From Sthenelais limicola (lineage: Eukaryota; Annelida; Polychaeta; Phyllodocida; Sigalionidae): a stretch of 64,000 bases of DNA. The stretch is taken from assembly GCA_942159475.1 (NCBI GenBank), contig OW804097.1, positions 35,538,298 to 35,602,297 of the forward strand. The letters run 5' to 3'. The position numbers and the translations under genes were made by a program. A model generated the notes under the pieces. That model saw only the letters and a program-made list of their open reading frames with translations. It did no database searches and was not told the DNA's origin. Shown piece by piece: positions 53,839-64,000 of the stretch. Within the stretch, counting starts at the first letter, position 1; every line of letters begins with the position of its first letter.

Positions 53839-54005
53839 AGCAAAAAATTATCGATGTTAATCAACCGACTGAACAGGCAGCTTTGAGTGTTTGAAAGTTC
53901 GCGGTGCGTTTGACCTTGGTATCCTAGGAACAGCAGGTTCCGGTTCCGGGTGAGGTCGCTTCTTGCCGCCTCAACATAGCAGCATATGAATCACATATAC
54001 CCACC
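53839..54005 (-). other. D2 5' leader
   Basis: Sequence upstream of gag to the abrupt junction with the duplicated 1307-bp block at 54006. It probably holds the D2 5' terminal repeat, but no partner repeat was found because the D2 3' end is lost. Confidence 0.4.
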
Positions 54006-55312
54006 ATATACTTCCCTGGTTTATTTCATTACTTGCGCCGCTCATTGATACTTTCCTGAGACCAGAAGCAAACAGTTATGCACGATCTAGCAAGTGTATC
54101 TAGTGGCATGCATCAGTTTGATGTTGGTGATTGACAGCCAAGCCTCTCCTAAGCCACCTCACACTTTCACATACACAACAATGGGAGTGTTTTGTCATTG
54201 GGTGTTGCACCATCAAATAGAAACAATACACAAATCAACTGTACTGTAGTATATATCACTTATACCGTTTTTGAATGCATGATGTAGAATATTTATGGTG
54301 TATAAATGCCAGATACTTTAATTTGGGGTGCTGAAAAATAAAAGAATTTGTAAATGCAAACAGTTAATCATGACGCCACCTGGTGAAAACAAGTCATACT
54401 AAGCCTGTCGCAAGATATCAAATGTCCCTGCATTTCTGAGGTAATCATAAAGAGTTATATTTAATCAATTTACTTGTGATTGTCGATTCTGAAATATGAG
54501 TAACTTTTTTTTTCAAACATACAGATATATATCAATACTTAGTATATATGCTAATGGTTAACCTTGTTGGAACCAGCCTAATCCCATCTTTCAAAATACA
54601 TTGATATCCCAAATACATGCGACTTATGTATCTGTGTACACTGAGAACAGTACTGACTGTTATATAGTGTGTTAGTATATTAAAATACCAATCAAACACA
54701 GCACAATAAACACACAACTAGCCTGCCATGAACAACTATTTATTTCTGGCACTGCACACTCATCAACATGCCACTTCACTCATCAGCACAGAGCGTTCCG
54801 GCCGCGCAAACGTTTCAAATCAAAACAGCGTGACTGTAGAGAGCTACTGGTTAGTGGTGGGGGTTATAGGGGAAACAGTGGCCGCACCCACTGGAAAGCC
54901 ATGCACGCTCTTTGACCTCTCTTGTTTCAAGTTTGGTCGCTCTTTCCTACTGGCCTTGTGTGCGACGGGTTAGAGAGGATGTGCGGCTACCTAGCCCACC
55001 GTGCCTCGGTTTTTAAAGGTGGGCGTACGTTTTGTAGAAGAATGTTTGACTTGTATAAAGTTATGCTTAACAAGAGGTTGACTCGTTCGCCTATCTCTGA
55101 TGCTTTTTGTGGTGATATAAACTGGTGGTTTGCCTTCTGCAAAGTATTTAATGGTGTTGGTTTACTAGTGAAGGAGGAGTACCACCTACCAATGATATCA
55201 GACTCCTCGAGCAAGGGGTTTGGTGTATTCCTAGGCACTGATTGGATAGCCGGTGCCTGGGGTGCGAATGTTATACCCTGGACAGATACCCTGTGTAATC
55301 ATATTGCCCATT
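54006..55312 (+). repeat. 1307-bp duplicated block, copy 2
   Basis: The RNase H reading (from 54922) is cut at HIAH, where host intron with PAN copy 3 begins. The left side joins the D2 leader. There is no recombinase on this side. Confidence 0.9.
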
Positions 55313-55400
55313 GAATAATGACAGATGAACTGGTGGCTATAGGTATTAACCATTATATTATTATCATTTTTAAATGATATAAAAAAAACCAAACCAATAC

Positions 55401-55634
55401 CTTGTGTTACGCAGGCGGAGACCTTTTCCCAATGGTTACAACATATGTTTGGCATCAACGCAATGCCACACTCATTAGTTATATTATGGTTCCAGCAGAT
55501 GTCTGAGGTTTTGTCCCAGTCTGCACCACCACAATTATTGTCCGTTCTGCAAAGTTGTACACAATCTTGTTCACTTGTTGCTGCTGCAATTCGTGAGGCT
55601 CCTTGTTTAAGGTTACCCAATGTCTGGGTGAAAT
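55401..55634 (-). CDS. PAN/apple-like domain exon, copy 3
   Basis: This 78-codon phase 1-1 exon has one more codon than copies 1 and 4 (AAATSEQD against AAASEQD), like copy 2. The cysteine pattern is intact. It reads CWNHNI where the others have CWKHDI. The acceptor is TTCTAG and the donor CAAG|GTATTG. Its downstream intron ends abruptly at 55312, where the 1307-bp duplicated block that carries part of retroelement D1 begins. Confidence 0.7.
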
Positions 55635-55960
55635 CTAGAATGATATGAATGACCCGAAGAAGAATTATAAATTTGGAGTTTGTGTGTAAAACCTGACACA
55701 TTAAGGAATAGAAAACTTCCTTTTCTGACATTCCATTATGGCATGAATACGCATACAATGCAGGTTAGAATTCTTGAATTATGTACTTGTACAATGGCAG
55801 TTAGTTACCTAGGCCTGCTCTCCTACATTGACCAATGGCATAAAATAGTGCCTCCTAGATCCTAAAAATCTCAATGAATAATGACAGATGAACTGGTGGC
55901 TATAGATATTAACCATTATATTATTATCATTAAATGAAATAAAAAAAACCAAACCAATAC

Positions 55961-56191
55961 CTTGTGTTACGCAGGCGGAGACCTTTTCCCAATGGTTACA
56001 ACATATGTTTGGCATCAACGCAATGCCACACTCATTAGTTATATCATGTTTCCAGCAGGTGCCTGCGGTTTTGTTCCAGTCTGCACCACCACAATTATTG
56101 TCCGTTCTGCAAAGTTGTACACAATCTTGTTCACTTGCTGCTGCGATTTGTGAGGCTCCTTGTTTAAGGTTACCCAATGTCTGGGTGAAAT
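55961..56191 (-). CDS. PAN/apple-like domain exon, copy 4
   Basis: This 77-codon phase 1-1 exon lies between a TTCTAG acceptor (preceded by TTCTTCTTCGGG pyrimidines) and a CAAG|GTATTG donor. It contains DCVQLCRTDNNC followed by a CW pair, the C-x3-C-x5-C...CW spacing of PAN/apple domains. These are disulfide-bonded extracellular modules for protein or carbohydrate binding. The exon reads GTCWKHD where its neighbours have ICWKHD. It is the most upstream of four nearly identical copies and pairs in tandem with the copy at 55401. Open reading frame, conserved cysteines and intact splice sites argue for function. Confidence 0.7.
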
Positions 56192-56924
56192 CTAGAATGA
56201 TATGAATGACCCGAAGAAGAATTATGAATTTGGAGTTTGTGTGTAAAACCTGACACATTAAGGAATAGAAAACTTCCTTTTCTGACATTCCATTATGGCA
56301 TGAATAGGCATACAATGCAGGTTAGAATTCTTGAATTATGTACTTGTACAATGGCAGTTAGTTACCTAGGCCTGCTCTCCTACATTGACCAATGGCATAA
56401 AATAGTGCCTCCTAGATCCTAAAAATCTCCTAGATACAAGAATTATATTTACCTTCATCTATTCAATATATATTTTTGTCTGAGTTCATGTACGTAAAAA
56501 CAACATAGATTGGTGTGGTAAGACTTACGTTTTAAAGAGGATCATCTTTGTAAACATGAATTTATCATAGACTCAAATATTATATTGTTTCATAATGTCA
56601 GGTGCACACTGACTGTTGGCCAAATAACCTTTTCAGGAGCTTCCCTACTTATTGCTTATCTCTCGATTAATCAGATCCTCATACAATCATACTGTGGGGT
56701 CAATGACATGCTTTTTAAAAATGTTGTAATTTATTCACTTCCAACCCATCTTAAAGAAGCCGAGATATAGGGATATGGATCCAGTTCTTTTCGAGTAAAA
56801 CCAAATCATCTTCCAGCTGTTCATCCATTCCAGTGCATACCAGAATACCAAAATCACTATTTTCAATAATGGCACTTTTCATATTTTAAACTTAGAGAAT
56901 CCTCAAAGAAATTCCATAAGTTAG

Positions 56925-56962
56925 GGTTCCCTGGTTCATACACGGATTACTCGCGCATATAT
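56925..56962 (-). pseudogene. Broken EGF exon remnant (upstream copy)
   Basis: The first 38 nt match the 5' part of the EGF exon at 36178-36282, including its TTTACAG acceptor and the DICASNPC codons. The match then stops at GGTTCCCTGG and unrelated sequence follows, with no donor. The breakpoint is the same as in the copy at 47560, so truncation came before duplication. Confidence 0.7.
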
Positions 56963-57047
56963 CTGTAAATGTACAAATATCAGTATAAAACACATACAAA
57001 ATCATGTACTCTAAGGGAAACTCCCTGTGCGAATACTTAAATGGGTA

Positions 57048-57210
57048 CAGTCTAGGTCCAAAGATGAGAGAGTCCCTTCAAACGAAGGGAAACCCCTGAG
57101 AAAAGCCTCTCGCCTCAAACCGCAAAGTGCCATTTTAATTCCATTAAGACCGCAAAATGTCATTATATTCCCATTAGAACGAGTCCTATCTAGTCTGAGG
57201 GTTTCCAACC
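57048..57210 (+). repeat. Family C MITE, right end lost
   Basis: Same insertion as 36369, truncated after CGAGTCC. Confidence 0.75.
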
Positions 57211-57678
57211 AATATTAATGAATAGAAAAAAGGAACCCACATCGGAAGAATATCATTTGTTAAGAAGTTGTTGGTTTTCATTAATTGAATTCCAATGTTT
57301 CGAGCTTTGCTTAGCTCTTCACCATGAAGATGATGATAAAAATGCGTTTGTAGGTGTAAAATAATCCGTTCTGGCATTATCATTACATCATTATCATCGA
57401 ATACGATATATTTAAAAATATCACCATATAAATTGCAAGGACCATAATTACTAAATTGAGCTTAATCACGATTTAATTTAGTTTTAGTGAATGGAAATAA
57501 ACGCGCAATTTCCATTATTTCAACAGAATGAAAGTGTACATTGAACACTGCCTGAACAATTTATTTATGAATAAAAAATGTAAACATATAATGCTAAATC
57601 ACATGATTGACACCCCACAGCACTATAGTAAAATTAATAAAATTGGGAATCGAGATCAGGGGTGCGAAATGAGATAAC

Positions 57679-57919
57679 AGTGAGGTTCACCGAGCCTAAC
57701 ATATACATAAACGTAAACGTATCCATACCTCTGATATACAAACATACCTTAAAAGGAAAAAAGAGGTTCAGCAAAACATGATGGGAAAAACGTAACGTTA
57801 AATATCAAGCAAAATCTTTCATCAGTTTATTTTTCATTCATAAAAATGCGACATAATTCACAAAAATAAGGTACGGATACGGTTATGTAATTAAGATACG
57901 TTTGCTTGCGTAACCTCCC
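57679..57919 (-). repeat. Family E MITE, duplicate of 37144
   Basis: Same insertion within the duplicated segment. Confidence 0.8.
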
Positions 57920-58107
57920 TAATGTAACATTTTTAGGCTCAAGTGTAGAGAACAAGTCGGTTATTGGCCCTGAGCCAAGATTCCCTATTTCTTCTCAAAT
58001 TCGTGTGGGTTTTGTCCTTATATTGAAACCAAACGTTTTACAGTTCAATTTTCGGACATGGATATATCTGATATACTAATTGTTCTGATAATAAGTATAC
58101 AGAGATG

Positions 58108-58279
58108 TAGGGCTCCTGATGGGGGGGGTCCTGTGTCGATTTGTCGCGCTAAGGATGAGCATTAATTTGTCCCCAGAATCCCATGACGATTTGTCGCTCT
58201 AAGAAAGGGTCTATATGTCGTTTGTCAATCATAAGAAATGGCTATGTCAGTTTGTCGATTTTAGGCATCAGGACCCCTA
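58108..58279. repeat. Family M MITE, GATG duplication
   Basis: TAGGGCTCCTGATG and CATCAGGACCCCTA termini, GATG on both sides. Inside, GATTTGTCG-like words recur about six times. The left half of its duplicate is at 37563-37631. Confidence 0.75.
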
Positions 58280-58374
58280 GATGTTACATTCTGTAATTGA
58301 TAAAAATATGTTAACACATAGGCCGAAATTACAGTACAAATATTCATAGATGGTCTAATAAGAAAAACATATAC

Positions 58375-58433
58375 CTTGAGACTTGACCAGTTGTAAAGAA
58401 ATTCCTGCCCACGCTAACCCGACGAAGAATGAT
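58375..58433 (-). CDS. Candidate signal-peptide exon of the PAN-EGF membrane gene
   Basis: On the minus strand a strong pyrimidine tract ending in TTTTACAG precedes 59 nt that end in CAAG before a GTATAT donor. Read in phase 2 to phase 1 the exon encodes SFFVGLAWAGISLQLVKSQ, a hydrophobic stretch followed by polar residues, as in a secretory signal peptide. Its phase-1 end matches the phase-1 start of every PAN and EGF exon downstream, and the junction codon would be Asp. The initiator Met must lie upstream, beyond the 4-kb transposon that begins only 66 bp away. The exon is short and has no domain homology, so splice signals, phase and hydrophobicity are the only support. Confidence 0.45.
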
Positions 58434-58499
58434 CTGTAAAAGAAAGAGTATTGAACAAAAATATTGTATTGATTATGTTATGGTAATAGACCGATATAT

Positions 58500-61400
58500 G
58501 GGTCATTTCGCCCAGAACTGGACCCTTGGTCAAAACTGGCTCTCACACCATTGCACTTGGCACCCTGCTCTTAATTATTCTTTAATCTACGCAAAATCTG
58601 TTCTAATGTGTTCCGAATGTATTAATCTTTCAGAAAATGTATAGTTTGCCATGCATTGAATAATTAAATTGGCCATCTTTCACCTTTGGACATCACCCAT
58701 GGACCATTTTTGGGCCATTTTTCACCATTATCTTATTTTGTAGGAGTCCCCATTTAAAAGGTATCCATCTATAGCCCTTTTTTATAGTAGCTCATTGTTT
58801 TTATATTATCCAAGAGCCTGACAAAAATTTGTTGTGTTCCCCCGAATATATTTTCCATTTTAAATTTCTTTGCACTATGTCCACCTCTTATTTAAATCAT
58901 TGGAATCAAATGATAAAATGCCCAAATTTCTAATATTATAACCTCTTGGATAAGTTAAATATGGTCCCTCATAAATGTCCAAATCATAAAAGAATTGGGC
59001 CAAAACTCTTTAATTGGCATTCTTTCAAACCAACCAAACCCCATTTTGTCACCGCTACGAATTATGCACATATCACATATTGAACCCTCCTTAAAATCGT
59101 CAATATTCAAAGCTTAAAATATTTCTTCTGGTATTATGTTTTGAATATCCCAATGCATCATTGTATGAAGTTTGGTGCAGAACTGTGTACTGAAAGTCTG
59201 TCAATTCTCAGAAAACATCAAACGTGTTACATGCATAAGAAACGTTATGTGCATAAGAGTGGGAAAATGTTTTGCCATTTTTCCACTGAATAAAACGGAA
59301 GCAGAGAGCACACATTTTCAACCAAGACAGGCAGCCATTAGAGGTGAGTGTCTTTAGTTTTCCAGCAGTCTATTGGGTCAAATATTTTGCACATCAAGTC
59401 TGGAATGCCTATTTAAATGTGGTAGTACTGTCAAATAATGTTAAGTGAACCCCCGGGAAACATTATTACTGTAGTACTATGCATGTATTTCTTATTTTAA
59501 TCAAGAAACATCACTTGCTTGCACGCCATGTCCAAGCAGTGAGCGATAATATGCACATCTTTTCATGCTACCTCTGTTTAAAGAGTGGAGCAACCAGCTA
59601 GCTTGGTCCAAGTGTTACGTGCATAATGTAGTATCAATGTCTTTTGAAACATCATTTTCAGGTATATATTCATCATTTCTTTGCCTTATGCTCATTTGTT
59701 CATGTACAAATGATGTCAAACCATGATTCTAATGTGATTTAGGCTGGGTGTCTTTAGTATTTAAAAGGCTATGTTGTTTATTGCATATTATGCACATAAC
59801 TGCGGGCCCAAATTGGATACATAATTTGTCTTTCCAGACTAGCTCATTATCTTAGCCTTTTGTATTTGGCCACCAGATTATCCTTATTTAACCAGCATTT
59901 CAGTACAGTAATATTTATGGCTATTAGATGTTGTATTTAGGTTGATATCTGGCTAAAACTGTATTTTGTGTGACGTGCATAATGATTATTATGCACACAC
60001 ACATTATCATGTTGAGGTCATTCCCAGTCTCCAGAAATACTTCAATGATTTCAATTTTTCATGTATTGTATTATCATAATAAGTGCTTTCATACTGTGTA
60101 TAATTGATATTGCTGACTTTATAATATTAGGCATGACATTGAATGTTCAAAATTATGCACATACTGCAGAGGTACAAAATCTATAAAATAATCAGCTAAA
60201 TAGAGGTGTATCATCCCAATATTTGGTATGCAGGTGCACCATATATCTCCCTATCTATATGTACCACAATTGAATGCTTCTTTTAAGATTTGATTTTTTG
60301 GTTTTTTCCTTGTCATTGATTTTCATCACTTAGTGCCTGTTTTTGTCTCACTTTTTAATATTTTGCTAATTTCTTGCTAACTATTTGCAGCATTCTGATA
60401 TGGCGCAACATACAACATTCACTAATGCACAACTGCAGGCGAGATGGCGAGAACACTAGCACGAGGCCCAGGGCAAAGAGGCCTTCAAAGCTGCCTATGC
60501 CGCACGCATGAGGGATGTTCGGAGGAAGGCAGCCCGGATAGCGGAGAAACAACGGAAGGCAGTGGAACACACCCATGAATTAATTTCTTTCATAGAAACC
60601 CTGTATTTATCCCAGAAGTTCTACAACATGTTGCTTCTGATTTTTCCAAAGATGTTACTACGAAGTCAAAGAAGCAACCCAAATCCTACTCCCCAAAGAA
60701 ACGGCATCTCCGTTATGTCATCGAAAAAGAACGCAAAGCAAAGGAGTATTCCGCTCAATGTCATGCAAACCTCCAATGGAAGTTGGCAAAGATAAAAGCA
60801 GCAAATCACCACAGCAAAGTTCCTCAGATGGGGCCCACTGCCCTGCCTTCCCTCATTCAATATATTGACTTTGATCGTTTGAGTGAGGATGACAGGTAAA
60901 ACTTTTTTAAATCTCATTTAATCTCATTTCTACCACTAGAATTTTCTTTTTATACAAATTCTATTTCGTAGGTATTTCACATTCTGTGATACGAGAATAG
61001 AATGACATTCATAGTTTGATAATCTAAATTTAAAAATTGATTCCTTCTATATCTTTCAGTCATCAGGCACTTCCTCCCACCAAACGCCCACGTTGTGTGA
61101 CAACTCAGGCTAGAGGACTAAAGGTGACATCTATGTCTCCAACGCATTCCAAGAGTGTACTCCTGTCAGCAGATGCTACAGTGACATCTGTGCCTCCAAC
61201 GCACTCTGAGAGTGTCCTCCAGTCAGCAGAGGCTACAGTGATATCTGTGCCTCCAATGTACTCTGAGAGTGTCTCCCCTTCAGCAGACGCTACACTGATC
61301 CCTGTGCCTCCAACACAATCAAAATACACCCATATAAAAAATTTTTTCAAACTTTGATGCAGATTTGGTGTGATTTAAATGTGATATAGGAATGGCTTTA

Positions 61401-62496
61401 AGGTTGATTCTAAGTGCTAGACATGTTTCCTATGGATATGTAAAGATTTTTTAGTCTACAACCATTCTGTGATTTGATGGTTTACAAAAATGCTAGCAAA
61501 ACCTACGAAACATGTGATGTGCATAATTTTGTATAGTCTTCCACAGTATCCGTTAAAAGTCATGTTTATATGTTTTTCTAGTGACGATTCATTCTTTTTT
61601 GTACTAACAATTGCCCACAGATTGGTTTTAAATACTTTTAATGTATATCTGGAACTATAGTAATTCATAGTGAATTGTAAAAGTGGACCAAGGATATTAT
61701 TTTTGAAAAGATTTTTATTTCTCTGGATTTACAAGTCAGTTCAGGACAATTATACTGGACTTTACATGAATAAAACGAAATAGGGCATCCAATTAAGTAA
61801 TGATTTGCATTTCTTTGTACTATTTTGGGACTTTTAAGTGATTACAGAACACAAAAAGAAGACTGACATAAAAGGTGACGTGCATAATGGGATGCGTGAT
61901 GTGCATAATCGGCGTCAAGGATTTTTAAATGATCAGCATGCAAAAATGGGGCCATCTTATATTAAAAGGAGTAGAATTTCCATTCCAATAAGATATGAAA
62001 TAATGAATTTATGTGGGGATAGAAAGGTTTTGAGGACTTATGGATTTAGGAAAGAGAAATAAAAAATGGGTTTCAGTACTACATGAAAATGTCTACATTT
62101 TGAAAAATGAGTACAATATGTTGATACATCTATCTCACTGTACATTCATACAATAGAAACCAAAATTCACATGCAAGTAACTATAATATGTGATCATATA
62201 AATCAAATGTTTAGGGTTCATAGCTTGTTAAATAAAGGTCAGGGGAAGGAATTTGGTATGAAGGGGTCAGAAATATTATGCACATGACGCTAAAAAACAT
62301 GACTTTAGTTGAAGGTGCACAAAAACTGAACCAGTGAAAGTATTTTGGTGCAATTGGTATCCACACAAAGTTGAACATGTCAGGAACATATTTAAATGAT
62401 AATTGAAACTGTTGCAGTGAATTTGAAATATAACCCATCATCAGGAAATCTTGTATTATGCACATAACAATTGTCCAGTTCTGGGCGAAATGACCC
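58500..62496. mobile_element. 4-kb DNA transposon with 24-bp TIRs
   Basis: Both ends carry the same inverted sequence of 24 bp, starting GGGTCATTTCGCCCAGAACT, and are flanked by a direct ATAT duplication (58496-58499 and 62497-62500). The interior holds about 14 copies, in both orientations, of a motif close to ATTATGCACATAAC, near 59061, 59225, 59244, 59546, 59614, 59787, 59970, 59985, 60151, 61514, 61875, 61897, 62275 and 62455. It contains one damaged multi-exon gene and no recognisable DDE transposase. The GGG start and 4-bp duplication match family A. The superfamily is not assigned. Confidence 0.85.
60391..61357 (+). pseudogene. Damaged multi-exon gene inside the 4-kb transposon
   Basis: A TTTGCAG acceptor at 60390 precedes an ATG at 60400. 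The reading starts MAQHTTFTNAQLQARWREH, meets TAG at codon 20, and continues through a basic Arg/Lys/Ala-rich helix (about 60480-60580). A frame change is needed near 60580-60600 to keep similar composition (PKKRHLRYVIEKERKAK). A CAG|GTAAAA donor at 60893 and a TTTCAG acceptor at 61059 then join in frame to exon 2. Exon 2 contains three to four repeats of about 20 residues built on SVPPTHSESV and SADAT. It ends at a stop near 61355. The basic N-terminus suggests a DNA-binding transposon protein, but no family was recognised. Confidence 0.5.
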
Positions 62497-62782
62497 ATAT
62501 ATGCGGGAGTAGTGTGGTCTATTTGAATGTTTAACGCAATGGAAACATACAAACGCCCATGTTTAGTCATCGGTCTGACGGGACTGATATTCTATACCTA
62601 TACCCAATTTTGCCCTGGAAAACATGGCGTAAAATGCTAGATATATATACTAATATTGCTGTTACTTATGAAATTCTAATTAAGAATATTATCACTGATT
62701 AGTATTAACTTGGAACTCTTCTTAATCTGGAAAAGTGGCATCCGTAAATATATGCGTTAGGCTTGGGCATTTTTTGTGCTTA

Positions 62783-63105
62783 CAATAGAGGACTTGCATA
62801 GCCGCCATTCTGAATCTTGATTCGCATGGAATTATGGGACTAGTGGTACAGTATACAATCAATAGAAGACGTTCAGCATGGACCATTTATCAATGCACTG
62901 ATGTCAATATCCATGCACAAGTCCTCATCTTTCCCATTATGTATTTAATTTTCATAGATCACTTATAAAAGCAATAATATTGGTGAAAACATTCCTGCAT
63001 TTTTCCATACAAATGTTGCCAAATATTAGTATATCAGATTTGAACAATCCATCCCAGCATGCAGTGTAATAGACATGCGCAATGGCACATGCAAATCCCC
63101 TATTG
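62783..63105 (-). repeat. Family D MITE
   Basis: CAATAGAGGACTTGCATAGC to GCAAATCCCCTATTG. Confidence 0.82.
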
Positions 63106-63587
63106 TCATTGTTTGCAACCACTACTATATATGTGTATTACTACTCTGTATTTGATGATTGATCGTGACTTTTCATTCAGGAATTCAAGGTTGTATAAAG
63201 GACTAAATCGTTCTTCTAAAACATCGCATATCTCTCTCTAGATAGACACAGTGGTGGGCGGAAGACCATGGTTATTCTGTATCGAATAATCACCTGTGAG
63301 CCCATATCTCAATGTTAATGTCCCCAATTGATTATTAGAACTTCATTGTAAAATGTACCTGTTCGTTGATAACTCAACTGTCATTATTACAGAAGATGTG
63401 CTGTATAAAAATACTAAATATAAAAAAAAGTCTAAAATGTCTTTGTCAGAACCTATAAACACTTTAAACTAAAGTTCTCTGATCGAGTGGGACTAAAGTT
63501 GAAAGGGTAGGGTGTTATCAAAAAAAAGCTTACTTTAAACGGTCATGACAATAACATTGAAGACACGACAAAGAAAATACTACATGT

Positions 63588-63824
63588 GGGTCAGATTTTC
63601 AGAAAATGTACAATTGGCAGCTCTACACATTTAGGAAATTCTGCCAAATTTGGCTGAAAAATTGTGAATACTGAGTATATCTTAGTATATATTTGGTATC
63701 GCATTGATTTAAAGTATCAGTTCTGTTATGTTAAACTGCCTTTTGAAGCTAATCTTTGTCTTAGTTGTGGGTTATTTGAGAGGATTGGTGAAGACTAACT
63801 GTACATTTTCTGAAAATCTGACTC
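63588..63824 (+). repeat. Family A MITE, ATGT duplication
   Basis: ATGT at 63584-63587 and 63825-63828. Confidence 0.88.
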
Positions 63825-64000
63825 ATGTGTAGTCAGTATAGTTGGTGGGTGGGGCTGGTAGGGCTACACAGTAATTACTCAATGGCAAAATGAATACAGA
63901 AAACTTTAAAGTGCTTTTATTCTTAACAGTTGTTGCTGTAAGGAAACTTGTCGTTTTGCCAATGAACCTTGATGTGTCAAGAATATCCACCGTTATCTAT

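Larger units (their letters stand above)
55313..56424 (-). repeat. Tandem PAN-exon units 3 and 4
   Basis: A second tandem pair, paralogous to 45953-47059. The sequence following unit 4 (56425-57070) is paralogous to that following unit 2 (47060-47708). Confidence 0.85.
56963..58107. repeat. Segmental duplicate of 36283-37562
   Basis: The partner of 36283-37562, with its family C MITE shortened at the right end (57205-57210). The intact family M MITE follows. Confidence 0.75.

Overview
The window looks like intron-rich nuclear DNA from a metazoan, most likely a marine invertebrate. It is AT-rich and packed with transposable elements. It contains tyrosine-recombinase (DIRS/Ngaro-type) retroelements and CR1/L2/jockey-like LINEs, plus a set of small phase-1 exons coding for extracellular domains. 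I see no prokaryotic operons, tRNA, rRNA or CRISPR. The species cannot be fixed from sequence alone.

Host gene. The main host feature is one probable minus-strand gene running from about 58.4 kb down to about 27.9 kb. In transcription order its exons are a signal-peptide-like exon (58433-58375), four PAN/apple-like exons in two tandem pairs (56191-55961, 55634-55401, 46823-46590, 46263-46033), five EGF-like exons (36282-36178, 34462-34334, 31934-31815, 30718-30605, 30154-30032) and a transmembrane exon with a Cys-rich juxtamembrane tail (28190-27935). All the extracellular exons are phase 1-1, so they join in frame, and the predicted product is a type I membrane protein. Two broken EGF exon copies (56962 and 47597) mark a local duplication. 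A separate candidate first coding exon lies at 16203-16108 on the minus strand.

Retroelements. Four DIRS/Ngaro-type elements lie in the introns. They are a gag remnant (about 37.6 kb), D1 (40.3-44.7 kb, plus), D2 (minus, split between about 54.0-52.4 kb and 48.2-47.7 kb) and D3 (48242-52405, plus). D3 sits inside D2 and has a clear split-direct-repeat (A1...B1-A2...B2) structure. A 1307-bp block carrying part of D1 is duplicated at 54006-55312 with about six differences seen by eye. Three 5'-truncated LINEs are present: A (7434-8750, minus), B (17385-18735, minus) and C (20181-22794, plus, RT intact).

DNA transposons. The dominant repeat (family A) is a roughly 235-bp MITE with about 40 full or partial copies, GGGTCAG...CTGACCC termini and 4-bp target duplications. 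One insertion is proven by an empty site in the window. A 4-kb element at 58500-62496 has a perfect 24-bp TIR of related sequence, the same ATAT duplication and about 14 dispersed copies of an ATTATGCACATAAC-like motif. It may be a larger relative of family A. At least eight further MITE families (B-H, a piggyBac-like element and M) are present, several of them nested.

Other. There is a 39-bp minisatellite (39.07-39.48 kb), a 0.6-kb polypyrimidine tract (39.5-40.1 kb) and two hammerhead/Penelope-like motifs. Most other short ORFs fall inside repeats and are not genes.
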